Source: Kibdelosporangium philippinense
Lineage (GTDB): Bacteria > Actinomycetota > Actinomycetes > Mycobacteriales > Pseudonocardiaceae
Reading direction: 5' to 3'
Assembly: GCF_021390435.2 (NCBI RefSeq)
Contig: NZ_JAJVCN010000001.1
Coordinates: 1,674,001-1,738,000, forward strand
Length of the DNA stretch: 64,000 nucleotides
Numbering within the stretch: position 1 is the first letter of the stretch; every line of letters starts with the position of its first letter. This document shows positions 26,476 through 33,445 of this stretch, one piece after another. The translations under genes and the position numbers were made by a program. The notes beneath the pieces are model-generated. The model worked only from the letters and a program-made list of their open reading frames with translations. It did not search any database and had not been told where the DNA came from.

Positions 26476-27386
26476 AGCCCGATCTTTGCACTCAACGAGT
26501 GCACAAGCCATCCAAACGAGCCGAGTCCGTGGCGGTCGATCAACTCGGCTTCCTCGCCCGCCCGCTGCAACTCACGTAGATACCCTTGCGGATCGGCCCT
26601 GGCGAGCTCGATAGGCGGCCGCTTGCCGATAATTCCCAATGACCGCAACGCATCCCGCTGTGTGGTCAGCCCGGTTTCGGGCACGGCGGCCGCACACGAA
26701 TCGAGGGCGACGTGCGCGGTGATATCGCACGAACCGTCCGGCACAGGCGCGACCTGGCGACCCTGCCGGTAGCCGGTCAGGGAACCGTAGAAAGGTCGGC
26801 TGTCGAGAGTGTGCCCGTAGTCCGCGGCCACCACCACACCCCGATGAACGCGTTTGACCAGGTCAGCCCATGCCTCGTCGCGAGGACGGCCGATTTCGGC
26901 GCGTTGTCCCTCCTCGGCGAGCGGCCACCAACGCTCCAACCAGGCCACATCGGCTTCGTCGGGCGGGCCGCCGAGGCGTTCGGTGCCGTCGCGGGACACC
27001 TCGACCAAGTGCGGGCCGTCCGAAGCCAGTTCGACCACGTCGACCGGGATGTTGTCGAGCCATTCGTTGGCGATCACCAAGCCGGTGATCTCGTCCGGCA
27101 GTTCGGCCACCCATTCGATGCGAGCGGGGAGGTCCGCAGGTCGCGGGGCCTTTTCGACCGCGATCAGGCGTGCGTCGGTATCGAGCTGGGCAAGCAGGCC
27201 GCCGTCGCCCGCGCCCACGTCGACTATCGAGGCAGCGTCGGGCATCAGGCTCAGCAACGCCGCCGCGAACCGTGGTGACGCGTGCACGGACGTGCGGAAA
27301 TGCCGGGCGGGTTGCCCAGCGGATCGGTAGAACCCGTCCTTGGCGTACAGCGCCCGCTCGGTCGCCGCACGCCAGGACATCCACAT
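26472..27386 (-). CDS. MidA/NDUFAF7-family SAM-dependent methyltransferase
   Basis: 304 residues, Methyltransf_28 (DUF185) family. [15 protein letters not shown] is the SAM motif and [17 protein letters not shown] matches the family's second hallmark (ANEWLDxxP). [10 protein letters not shown] and [12 protein letters not shown] are the later conserved blocks. In mitochondria NDUFAF7 symmetrically dimethylates an arginine of the NuoD homologue, an assembly step of complex I. Here the gene directly precedes nuoD with an ATGA overlap, so the bacterial protein is a strong candidate for NuoD methylation. That function is inferred from family and context. Confidence 0.85.
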   Translation of the reverse strand: MWMSWRAATERALYAKDGFYRSAGQPARHFRTSVHASPRFAAALLSLMPDAASIVDVGAGDGGLLAQLDTDARLIAVEKAPRPADLPARIEWVAELPDEITGLVIANEWLDNIPVDVVELASDGPHLVEVSRDGTERLGGPPDEADVAWLERWWPLAEEGQRAEIGRPRDEAWADLVKRVHRGVVVAADYGHTLDSRPFYGSLTGYRQGRQVAPVPDGSCDITAHVALDSCAAAVPETGLTTQRDALRSLGIIGKRPPIELARADPQGYLRELQRAGEEAELIDRHGLGSFGWLVHSLSAKIGL

Positions 27387-27392
27387 GACCCG

Positions 27393-27941
27393 TCAGCGTA
27401 GTTCGACCGTCTTCTCTTGGCGGTTTTCCACAGGTTTCGGGGTGTGCTTGGCGAGCGTCGCCTCGCAGTGGTCGAGCCAGCGGATCTCCGCTTCGGACTG
27501 GAAGATCATCGATTCGAGCACCAGCTGCCACGCCAGATCGGTGTCGGAAAGCGACTTCAACCGCGTGTACTCCTGCAAGGCCCGCATGGTCGAGGTTCGC
27601 TGCGCCTGCATGATCGCCCGGACGTCGACACCAGGAGTGGTCACAGCAAGCGCTAGCTTGATCGCGAGTTCGTCACGCGGCCGGTCGGACCGGCTGATCG
27701 GCGTGCTGAACCAGGTTTTGAGGTCCGCGCGCCCGGCACCGGTGATCTCGTAAGGGCGCTGCCCGCTCTCGTTCTCCTCCAGCGCGCGCACGAACTCGTC
27801 CCGCTCAAGCCGGGAGAGCGTGGTGTAGACCTGCCCGATGTTCAGCGAACCGCCGGTGGACTCCTGGAACGCGGCACGGAGTTGGTAGCCGTACATGGGG
27901 CCGCGTTCGAGCAATGCGAGCAGACCATACTTGACTGACAC
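27393..27941 (-). CDS. PadR-family transcriptional regulator
   Basis: 182 residues. VKYGLLALLERGPMYGYQLR is the PadR winged-helix start and GSLNIGQVYTTLSRLERDEFV the recognition part; a Vir-type C-terminal helical domain follows (to LDHCEATLAKHTPKP). I took GTG 27941 (VSVKYG); GTG 27947 is the alternative. A perfect 20-bp palindrome covers the region directly upstream, so it is probably autoregulated from a very short leader. It follows the M20 peptidase gene on the same strand with a 20-bp gap. Confidence 0.88.
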   Translation of the reverse strand: MSVKYGLLALLERGPMYGYQLRAAFQESTGGSLNIGQVYTTLSRLERDEFVRALEENESGQRPYEITGAGRADLKTWFSTPISRSDRPRDELAIKLALAVTTPGVDVRAIMQAQRTSTMRALQEYTRLKSLSDTDLAWQLVLESMIFQSEAEIRWLDHCEATLAKHTPKPVENRQEKTVELR

Positions 27942-27945
27942 AGTC

Positions 27946-27965
27946 ACTGAGTATGCATACTCAGT
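27946..27965. promoter_or_regulatory. Perfect 20-bp palindrome, probable PadR operator
   Basis: ACTGAGTATGCATACTCAGT is fully symmetric. It spans the last codon and stop of the M20 peptidase gene and touches the PadR start region. It is likely the binding site of the PadR protein; the pairing is inference. Confidence 0.7.
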
Positions 27966-29037
27966 ATGTACGGGACAAGAGGAATTCCCGAAGTGCCTGG
28001 TAGTAGGGCTCAATGGTGGTGATGTCGACGTACTCCTGCGGGCCGTGCAGACCATCGCCGCCGATCCCGAAGATCACCGCGTCGATACCGTGCTGGTAGT
28101 AGAACCGGCCGTCCGCGGCGCCGTGTTTGACCAGGAAATCCCCGTCAAATCCCTGGTTGCGGGCCGCTTGCTGGAGTTGCTTCACCTCGGCCCGTGCCCG
28201 ATCGGCCTTGTGCGGCGGATCGGCGAAGATGACGGACGCGCTCACCCCGGGCTCACAGAAACTCTCCAGGTACGCGACGATTTCCTGGTCGGTCCGGCCG
28301 TTGAGGGCGAGGTCCTCGGGCGGAAACCGGATATCGAGGCGAGCTTCCGCGTTGGCCGGGACTTGGTTGCGTGCACTGTTGTCGGTCTCGATGCGGGCGA
28401 CGTTGATCGTGGTTTGCCAGACCTCCTCCTGTGGCAAGGGATACCGCGCGAGCAGGTTGTCGATGCTGCGCATGAGCTTGAGCAGGGCGTTGTCGGCGTT
28501 CCATGGGTACGCGCTGTGCCCGGCGCGGCCGGTGGCGCGCAGGTTCGCGCCAAGGATGCCTTTGGACTCGGTGACCAGGCGTAGCCCGCTCTGTTCGCCG
28601 ATGATCACGAAGTCGCCGACAACACCCTGGTCAAGCTGGTATTTGGTGCCGTCACGGCCGCCAACCTCCTCATCGGTGACGAGCTGTAGCGCGATCGGTA
28701 AGTCGTGCCCGAGCTCGCGGAAAACCAAGGCCTCGACAAGGGCAGCGACCTTCATGTCGTGTGCACCCCTGGCATAGAGGCGATCGCCCTCGATCCTGGG
28801 CACGAACTGGTCCGCGCGGCCGGGGACCACGTCGAGATGGCCATTGAGGATCACCGGAAACCGTTGTTTGTTGGCGTAGACCAAGGCACTCGGCTTGCCG
28901 TTGGACTCGAACCGCTCGACGGTGAACCCCGGTCCAACGAAGTCGAGCACGAACTCCAACGCCCGATGCAGCTCGGTGGGCTTGTCGGCGGTGGACGGAA
29001 TCGCCAGCAACCGCATGGCGGGCGCGAGAAGATCCAT
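27961..29037 (-). CDS. M20-family metallopeptidase (ArgE/DapE/CPG2-like)
   Basis: 358 residues from the ATG at 29037. The co-catalytic zinc ligands are visible in LNGHLDVVPG, ARGAHDMK, VTDEEVGG, IIGEQSGL and the late LHGPQEYV histidine. The dimerisation domain starts near TGRAGHSAYPW. Enzymes of this type hydrolyse N-acyl amino acids or dipeptides, and the precise substrate cannot be read. The 3' end lies inside the palindrome upstream of the PadR gene. It is divergent from the DUF574 methyltransferase gene 25 bp away. Confidence 0.88.
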   Translation of the reverse strand: MDLLAPAMRLLAIPSTADKPTELHRALEFVLDFVGPGFTVERFESNGKPSALVYANKQRFPVILNGHLDVVPGRADQFVPRIEGDRLYARGAHDMKVAALVEALVFRELGHDLPIALQLVTDEEVGGRDGTKYQLDQGVVGDFVIIGEQSGLRLVTESKGILGANLRATGRAGHSAYPWNADNALLKLMRSIDNLLARYPLPQEEVWQTTINVARIETDNSARNQVPANAEARLDIRFPPEDLALNGRTDQEIVAYLESFCEPGVSASVIFADPPHKADRARAEVKQLQQAARNQGFDGDFLVKHGAADGRFYYQHGIDAVIFGIGGDGLHGPQEYVDITTIEPYYQALREFLLSRTY

Positions 29038-29062
29038 CAAACCAGGCTAGTGTCGAGGCGCC

Positions 29063-29833
29063 ATGGAAACGACCCGTGCGAGCGTCACGCGAGTGCACAA
29101 CGCCATGCTCGGCGGCACTGACAACTTCGCCGCCGACCGCGCGGTCCGCGACCACCTGCTCACCATCGATCCCGGCTTTCCCAACGCCGCCCGAGATGCC
29201 CGAGCCTTCCTTTTCCGAACGGTCCGATACCTGACGAGCGCGGGCATCACGCAAATCCTGGACTGCGGGCTTCGGCTACCCATCCGCGAGAACAGCCACA
29301 CCGTCGCCCCGGGCGCCGAGGTGGTCTACGCCTCCGTGGACCCCATAGTCCTGGCCCACGCCCGGGAAGGCATGCCAGCCAACGCACACGTGACCGAAGC
29401 GAACATCAGTCGCGCGGACCGAGTCCTTTCCGACCCGACAGTCCGCGGGCACCTGGACTTCAGCAAGCCGATGGGCCTGCTGCACGTCCTGACCCTGCAC
29501 CACGTGCCGGACCACGATGACCCCTGGCTCACGATGGCCCAATACATCGAAGCCCTGGCCCCAGGGTCGTACGTCGTCCTCGCCCATATGCGAGATCCCG
29601 GCCCCGAGCACGAACTGGCAGCCACCATCAAACGCGTCGGCACCGCCTACCGGGAAGGGATCGGCACCGGCTGGCCTCGCAGCACGGAGCGAATTCTCGA
29701 CCTCATGCCCGGCCTTGTCTTGCTCGGGCCAGGCCTCGTTCCCGTCGGCAACTGGCGGCCGGACGGGCCACAGACCAGCAACCCAGGCCCCATGCAGCGC
29801 TTGTTCGTTGGCGCTGTCGCGCGCAAGCCCTAG
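29063..29833 (+). CDS. DUF574/Methyltransf_19 SAM-dependent methyltransferase
   Basis: 256 residues of the large actinobacterial family (PF04672). Conserved blocks are VTRVHNAMLGGTDNFAADR, FLFRTVRYLTSAGITQILD, NSHTVAPGAEVVYASVDPIVLAHAR and LHHVPDHDDPW. The usual glycine-rich SAM loop reads DCGLRLPIREN, less canonical than DIGTGxPTxxN, so cofactor binding may be weakened. Streptomycetes carry many paralogues with unknown substrates. A ClpX-type zinc-finger gene follows 9 bp downstream. Confidence 0.85.
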   Translation: METTRASVTRVHNAMLGGTDNFAADRAVRDHLLTIDPGFPNAARDARAFLFRTVRYLTSAGITQILDCGLRLPIRENSHTVAPGAEVVYASVDPIVLAHAREGMPANAHVTEANISRADRVLSDPTVRGHLDFSKPMGLLHVLTLHHVPDHDDPWLTMAQYIEALAPGSYVVLAHMRDPGPEHELAATIKRVGTAYREGIGTGWPRSTERILDLMPGLVLLGPGLVPVGNWRPDGPQTSNPGPMQRLFVGAVARKP

Positions 29834-29842
29834 TCTGGGCAG

Positions 29843-29998
29843 ATGAGTACCAAGACGAAGCTGGCGTGCAGCTTTTGTGGCAAGTCTGAGGACAAGGTCG
29901 CCAAGTTGGTCGCCGGTCCTGGCGTGTTCATCTGCGATGGCTGTGTCGAGTTGGCCAGTCAGGTGATCGCGGAGTCCAAGGCGCACGACGAGGCCTGA
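29843..29998 (+). CDS. Stand-alone ClpX C4-type zinc-finger protein
   Basis: 51 residues only. [20 protein letters not shown] followed by FICDGCVEL is the C4 zinc-binding domain (ZBD) found at the N-terminus of ClpX, here without any AAA+ domain. In ClpX this domain dimerises and docks substrates and adaptors. A free copy could act as a small adaptor or competitor, but that is speculative. It directly follows the DUF574 gene, so both may be co-expressed. The frame is complete with ATG and TGA. Confidence 0.85.
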   Translation: MSTKTKLACSFCGKSEDKVAKLVAGPGVFICDGCVELASQVIAESKAHDEA

Positions 29999-30069
29999 GC
30001 TCCTCCTGGTGCGTTGCCCGCCCGGTTATGCTGCGATTACCCGCCGCCACCGGACTGCCGCAACCCACC

Positions 30070-30107
30070 ACAGGAGGTTCGATGGACACCAGCGATGGCT
30101 GGTCTAG
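30070..30107 (+). other. paoA': Severed 5' end of paoA (ribosome site, ATG and first codons)
   Basis: ACAGGAGGTTCG precedes ATG 30082, which is followed by codons for M-D-T-S-D-G-W-S and then the CTAG target site. When the IS element and one CTAG copy are removed, this frame joins in phase to 31919 and reads S-R-R-H-F-F-G-R-A-A, a twin-arginine signal. It is therefore the original start of the downstream gene, now separated from it by 1.8 kb. Confidence 0.85.
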
Positions 30108-31914
30108 GAGGCCGCTGAATAATCGGCGTGTCGCCCCAGGATGTGGGTTTGAGCTGGGAGAATCGTTTCATGCAGGGTGTGGAGCGTGGTGATCGGGAGC
30201 TGCTGGACGCGGAGGCGCTGGTCGGTCATCTGGTCCCGGCGGGGAGCATGTTCGCGTTCCTGGCCGGGCATCGCCGGAATCTGTTCCCCGATGGAGAGTT
30301 CGAGGATCTGTTCCCCTCGGGCAAGGGACGGCCCTCGATCCCGGCGTCGGTGATGGCCTCCATCCTGGTGTTGCAGACCCTGCATGATCTCTCGGATCGG
30401 GAGACCGCTGAGGCGGCCCGGTGTGACCTGCGGTGGAAGGTCGCGACCGGGATGGCATTGGACGACAAGGGATTCGACCCCTCGACGCTGGTGTACTGGC
30501 GCAAACGACTGGCCACCTCGGGGCGGCCGCATCGGATCAACGACGCGGTGCGCACGGTCGTCGAGGAGACCGGGATCCTGCGTGGCCGCCGCAAGCGGGC
30601 GGTGGATTCCACGATCCTGGCCGACGCGGTCGCCACCCAGGACACCATCACCCAGCTGATCTCGGCGATCCGGCGGGTGGATCGGCAGGTGCCCGGCGCG
30701 GCGGAGCAGATCGCGAAGGTGTGTACCGGCCATGACTACAGTCGGCCGGACAAGCCGAGGATCGACTGGGACGACCCGGCCGCCAAGGACGCGCTGGTCT
30801 CCGCGCTGGTCAACGATGCGAACGCGCTGGTGGCGGCGCTGGCCGATACCGAACTGGAAGGCGACGCGGAGTTCGCGTTGGCGTTGCTGGCGTTGGTCGC
30901 CGGTCAGGATGCCGAGCCCGCCGAGGGCAGTGACGGCACTGATGGGCGGTGGCGGATCGCCCGCAAGGTCGCCCCGGACCGGGTGGTGTCCACAGTGGAT
31001 CCGGATGCGCGGCATACCCGCAAGTCCCCGGAGAACCGGCGGGACGGGTATCGGGCGCACGTGGCGGCCGAGCCCGAGACCGGGATCGTCACCGACGAGA
31101 AGGTGACCACGGCCGCCGGCACGGAGAACTCCGACCCCGCTGTGGCCGAGGAGTTCCTCGACGCCGAGGACGGCAAGCGCGCGTGGTACGGCGATTCCGC
31201 CTATGGCACAGGGGATCTACGCGGTGGGATCGACGATGCCGGGCATGAGGCGGTGATCAAGCCCAAGCCGCTGCGGGCTCCGGTCGAGGGCGACTTCACC
31301 GTGGACGACTTCACCGTGGACGACTTCACCGTGGACGAGCAAGCGGGCACGGTCACCTGCCCCAACGACATCACCCGCCCGATCAGCCGGACCCGGGTCG
31401 CCACCTTTGGCGCTCTCTGTCGTGCCTGCTCACTGCGTGCACAGTGCACCACGTCCAAGACCGGCCGTAAAATCGTTCTGCACCCACGAGATGACCTGCT
31501 GCGCCAAGCCCGACGCGACTGGGCGGACAAGCCCGAACTGCGCGAGAGCTACAGGACGTTCCGCCCCAACGTGGAACGGGTCATCTCCCAGATCGCCAGC
31601 CGCGGTGGCCGACGTCTCAAACTCCGATATCTAGGCACCGGCAAGAACAACGCCTGGCTCAAACGCCGCACCGCAGCCTTGAACCTCCGCAACCTCATCG
31701 GTCGCGGCCTGACCCATACGGCGGGCGCTTGGACCCTGGCTACCTGAGGGAAACCACGGCCCAACCCCCAGTCTTGGGAGTTGTGAACCTCGTCGAGCAA
31801 CCGCCCTGGGCTCCCTGAACGCCCAGCATCGCCCATGAATCAGCAAGGCCCAGGTCCTCGCCTGCCATCACTCGGTGACAACCAACCCGCAAACCACCCT
31901 AATTCAGCGGCCTC
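30108..31914 (+). mobile_element. IS1182-family insertion sequence with 4-bp CTAG target duplication
   Basis: Terminal inverted repeats GAGGCCGCTGAATAA (left) and its near-exact complement (right, one mismatch) bound a 1,807-bp element. CTAG is duplicated at 30104-30107 and 31915-31918. It carries one complete transposase gene. Insertion occurred inside the signal-peptide codons of a paoA-type gene. The clean ends and intact transposase suggest a recent event. Confidence 0.9.
30170..31747 (+). CDS. IS1182-family DDE transposase
   Basis: 525 residues from ATG 30170 (GGGAG upstream); GTG 30128 is an alternative start. GKGRPSIPASVMASILVLQ and LHDLSDRETAEAARCDLRWK form the N-terminal domain. The DDE core is seen in AVDSTILADA, WYGDSAYGTGD and ERVISQIASRGGRRLKLRY. 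CPNDITRPISRT with later cysteines is the family's insert. Three tandem 15-bp repeats (31291-31335) encode D-F-T-V-D units. No disabling change is seen. Confidence 0.93.
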   Translation: MQGVERGDRELLDAEALVGHLVPAGSMFAFLAGHRRNLFPDGEFEDLFPSGKGRPSIPASVMASILVLQTLHDLSDRETAEAARCDLRWKVATGMALDDKGFDPSTLVYWRKRLATSGRPHRINDAVRTVVEETGILRGRRKRAVDSTILADAVATQDTITQLISAIRRVDRQVPGAAEQIAKVCTGHDYSRPDKPRIDWDDPAAKDALVSALVNDANALVAALADTELEGDAEFALALLALVAGQDAEPAEGSDGTDGRWRIARKVAPDRVVSTVDPDARHTRKSPENRRDGYRAHVAAEPETGIVTDEKVTTAAGTENSDPAVAEEFLDAEDGKRAWYGDSAYGTGDLRGGIDDAGHEAVIKPKPLRAPVEGDFTVDDFTVDDFTVDEQAGTVTCPNDITRPISRTRVATFGALCRACSLRAQCTTSKTGRKIVLHPRDDLLRQARRDWADKPELRESYRTFRPNVERVISQIASRGGRRLKLRYLGTGKNNAWLKRRTAALNLRNLIGRGLTHTAGAWTLAT

Positions 31915-32468
31915 CTAGGCGGCATTTCTTCGGGCGAGCCGCTGCTGCTACGGCGGGCGTCGCCATTGTTGGCGGACAAGCGCCTGAGGCCGTCGCGGAT
32001 GACGGCCTTGTGGAGGTTTCCTGCGTCATCAACGGGAAGCCCGAAACGCTGCGGATCGACCCACGCGTGACGTTGCTTGACGCGCTGCGGGAGCGGTTGA
32101 AGCTGACCGGCACCAAGAAGGGTTGTGACCGCGGCCAGTGCGGCGCATGCACTGTGCACGTGGACGGCCGCCGGGTTGTGTCCTGTTTGACCCTTGCGGC
32201 AACGTTGCGCGGCAAGCGGATCACGACGATCGAAGGCCTGGCGAAGGGCGACGAACTGCACCCGGTGCAGCAGGCATTCGTCGAGTGCGACGGTTTCCAG
32301 TGCGGGTTCTGCACGGCCGGGCAGATCATGTCCGCGACCGCGGTGATCGACGAGGGACGCGCCAAAACCGACGACGAGATCAAGGAAGCCATGTCCGGCA
32401 ACATCTGCCGGTGCGGCGCGTACCCGAACATCGTCGCCGCGATCAAGCAGGCCAGGGGTGACGCCTGA
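31875..32468 (+). CDS. paoA: Periplasmic aldehyde oxidase, [2Fe-2S] subunit; N-terminus rewritten by IS insertion
   Basis: 197 residues if read from GTG 31875, which lies in the IS end. The mature protein has two [2Fe-2S] centres: GCDRGQCGACTVHVDGRRVVSC and CGFCTAGQIM...GNICRCGAYPNI, as in PaoA (YagT). The native start is at 30082, upstream of the element. The present reading begins with IS-encoded residues (TTNPQTTLIQRPP) but keeps R-R-H-F-F-G-R and the following hydrophobic stretch, so a Tat signal may survive. No ribosome site is visible before GTG 31875, so expression is uncertain. Confidence 0.85.
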   Translation: MTTNPQTTLIQRPPRRHFFGRAAAATAGVAIVGGQAPEAVADDGLVEVSCVINGKPETLRIDPRVTLLDALRERLKLTGTKKGCDRGQCGACTVHVDGRRVVSCLTLAATLRGKRITTIEGLAKGDELHPVQQAFVECDGFQCGFCTAGQIMSATAVIDEGRAKTDDEIKEAMSGNICRCGAYPNIVAAIKQARGDA

Positions 32469-33445
32469 TGCACGGCTTCGCCTTCGCCGCACCGACGACC
32501 ACCACCCAGGCGCTCACCGAAGCAAGCGACCGATCGGCTTTCCTGGCCGGTGGGACGACGCTGGTCGACCTGATGAAGCTGGACGTGATGACGCCGGCCA
32601 AAGTCATCGACATCAACGACCTCCCGATGCGCGGGATACAACGCGGCCGCGACGGCGTCACCATCGGTGCGCTGGAGCGGATGACCGACGTCGCCTTGAG
32701 CCTCGACGTCGCCAGGCTGTACCCGGTGGTCTCGCAGGCGTTGTTCGCCAGCGCGTCCGGGCAGCTGCGCAACATGGCGAGCATCGGCGGGAACCTGTTG
32801 CAGCGTACGCGATGCGACTACTTCCGTGACGTGACCATGCCGTGCAACAAACGCCAGCCAGGCAGTGGATGTCCCGCGCAGACTGGGGAAAATCGTGGGC
32901 ACGCGATCCTCGGGACGAGCAATGCCTGTGTCGCCACGCACGCGAGTGACCTCGCTGTCGCATTGGTCGCGATGGACGCGAAAGTCCGGTTGCTCAGCAA
33001 AGAAGGCGAGCGGACTGTCGCATTGAATGACTTCTACCGGCTCCCTGGGGACACGCCGTCTGTTGAGAACGTTCTCAAACCGGGCGAATTGGTCACGCAC
33101 GTCCACCTGCCCCGGCTGGACTGGGCCAGGTTCTCCGCATATGTGAAAGTCCGGGACCGTTCGTCGTACGAGTTCGCGCTCGCCTCAGCCGCGGTCGTGC
33201 TGGACATCCGGGGCGACAAGGTGTTCGACGCCCGGATCGCGGTCGGGGGAGTGGGCACCAAACCATGGCGACTGCCCCAAGTGGAGCAAGCGCTAAAAGG
33301 TAATCTTGCCAACGAAGACAGCTTCACGGCCGCTGCGGAGAAAGCTGCCGAGGGTGCAAGGCCGTTGGAACACAACGGGTTCAAAGCCGTTCTTGTGCAA
33401 CGAACGATCGTGCGCGCGCTGATGTCAGTGCGAGGTGTGCGATGA
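32468..33445 (+). CDS. paoB: Periplasmic aldehyde oxidase, FAD-binding subunit with [4Fe-4S] insert
   Basis: 325 residues, CoxM-like FAD subunit. FLAGGTTLVDLMKLDVMTPAKVIDI and ASIGGNLLQRTRCDYFRD are the FAD contacts. The CNKRQPGSGCPAQ insert supplies cysteines for the extra [4Fe-4S] cluster that marks the PaoB (YagS) branch, followed by HAILGTSNACVATHASDLAVAL. The start overlaps paoA by one base and the end overlaps paoC by 4 bp. It forms a heterotrimer with PaoA and PaoC. Confidence 0.9.
   Translation: MHGFAFAAPTTTTQALTEASDRSAFLAGGTTLVDLMKLDVMTPAKVIDINDLPMRGIQRGRDGVTIGALERMTDVALSLDVARLYPVVSQALFASASGQLRNMASIGGNLLQRTRCDYFRDVTMPCNKRQPGSGCPAQTGENRGHAILGTSNACVATHASDLAVALVAMDAKVRLLSKEGERTVALNDFYRLPGDTPSVENVLKPGELVTHVHLPRLDWARFSAYVKVRDRSSYEFALASAAVVLDIRGDKVFDARIAVGGVGTKPWRLPQVEQALKGNLANEDSFTAAAEKAAEGARPLEHNGFKAVLVQRTIVRALMSVRGVR

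Noticed and set aside
31291..31335. 15-bp tandem repeats in the transposase as a regulatory element
   Set aside because: They are in-frame (D-F-T-V-D units) inside a coding region with no promoter context; likely replication slippage.
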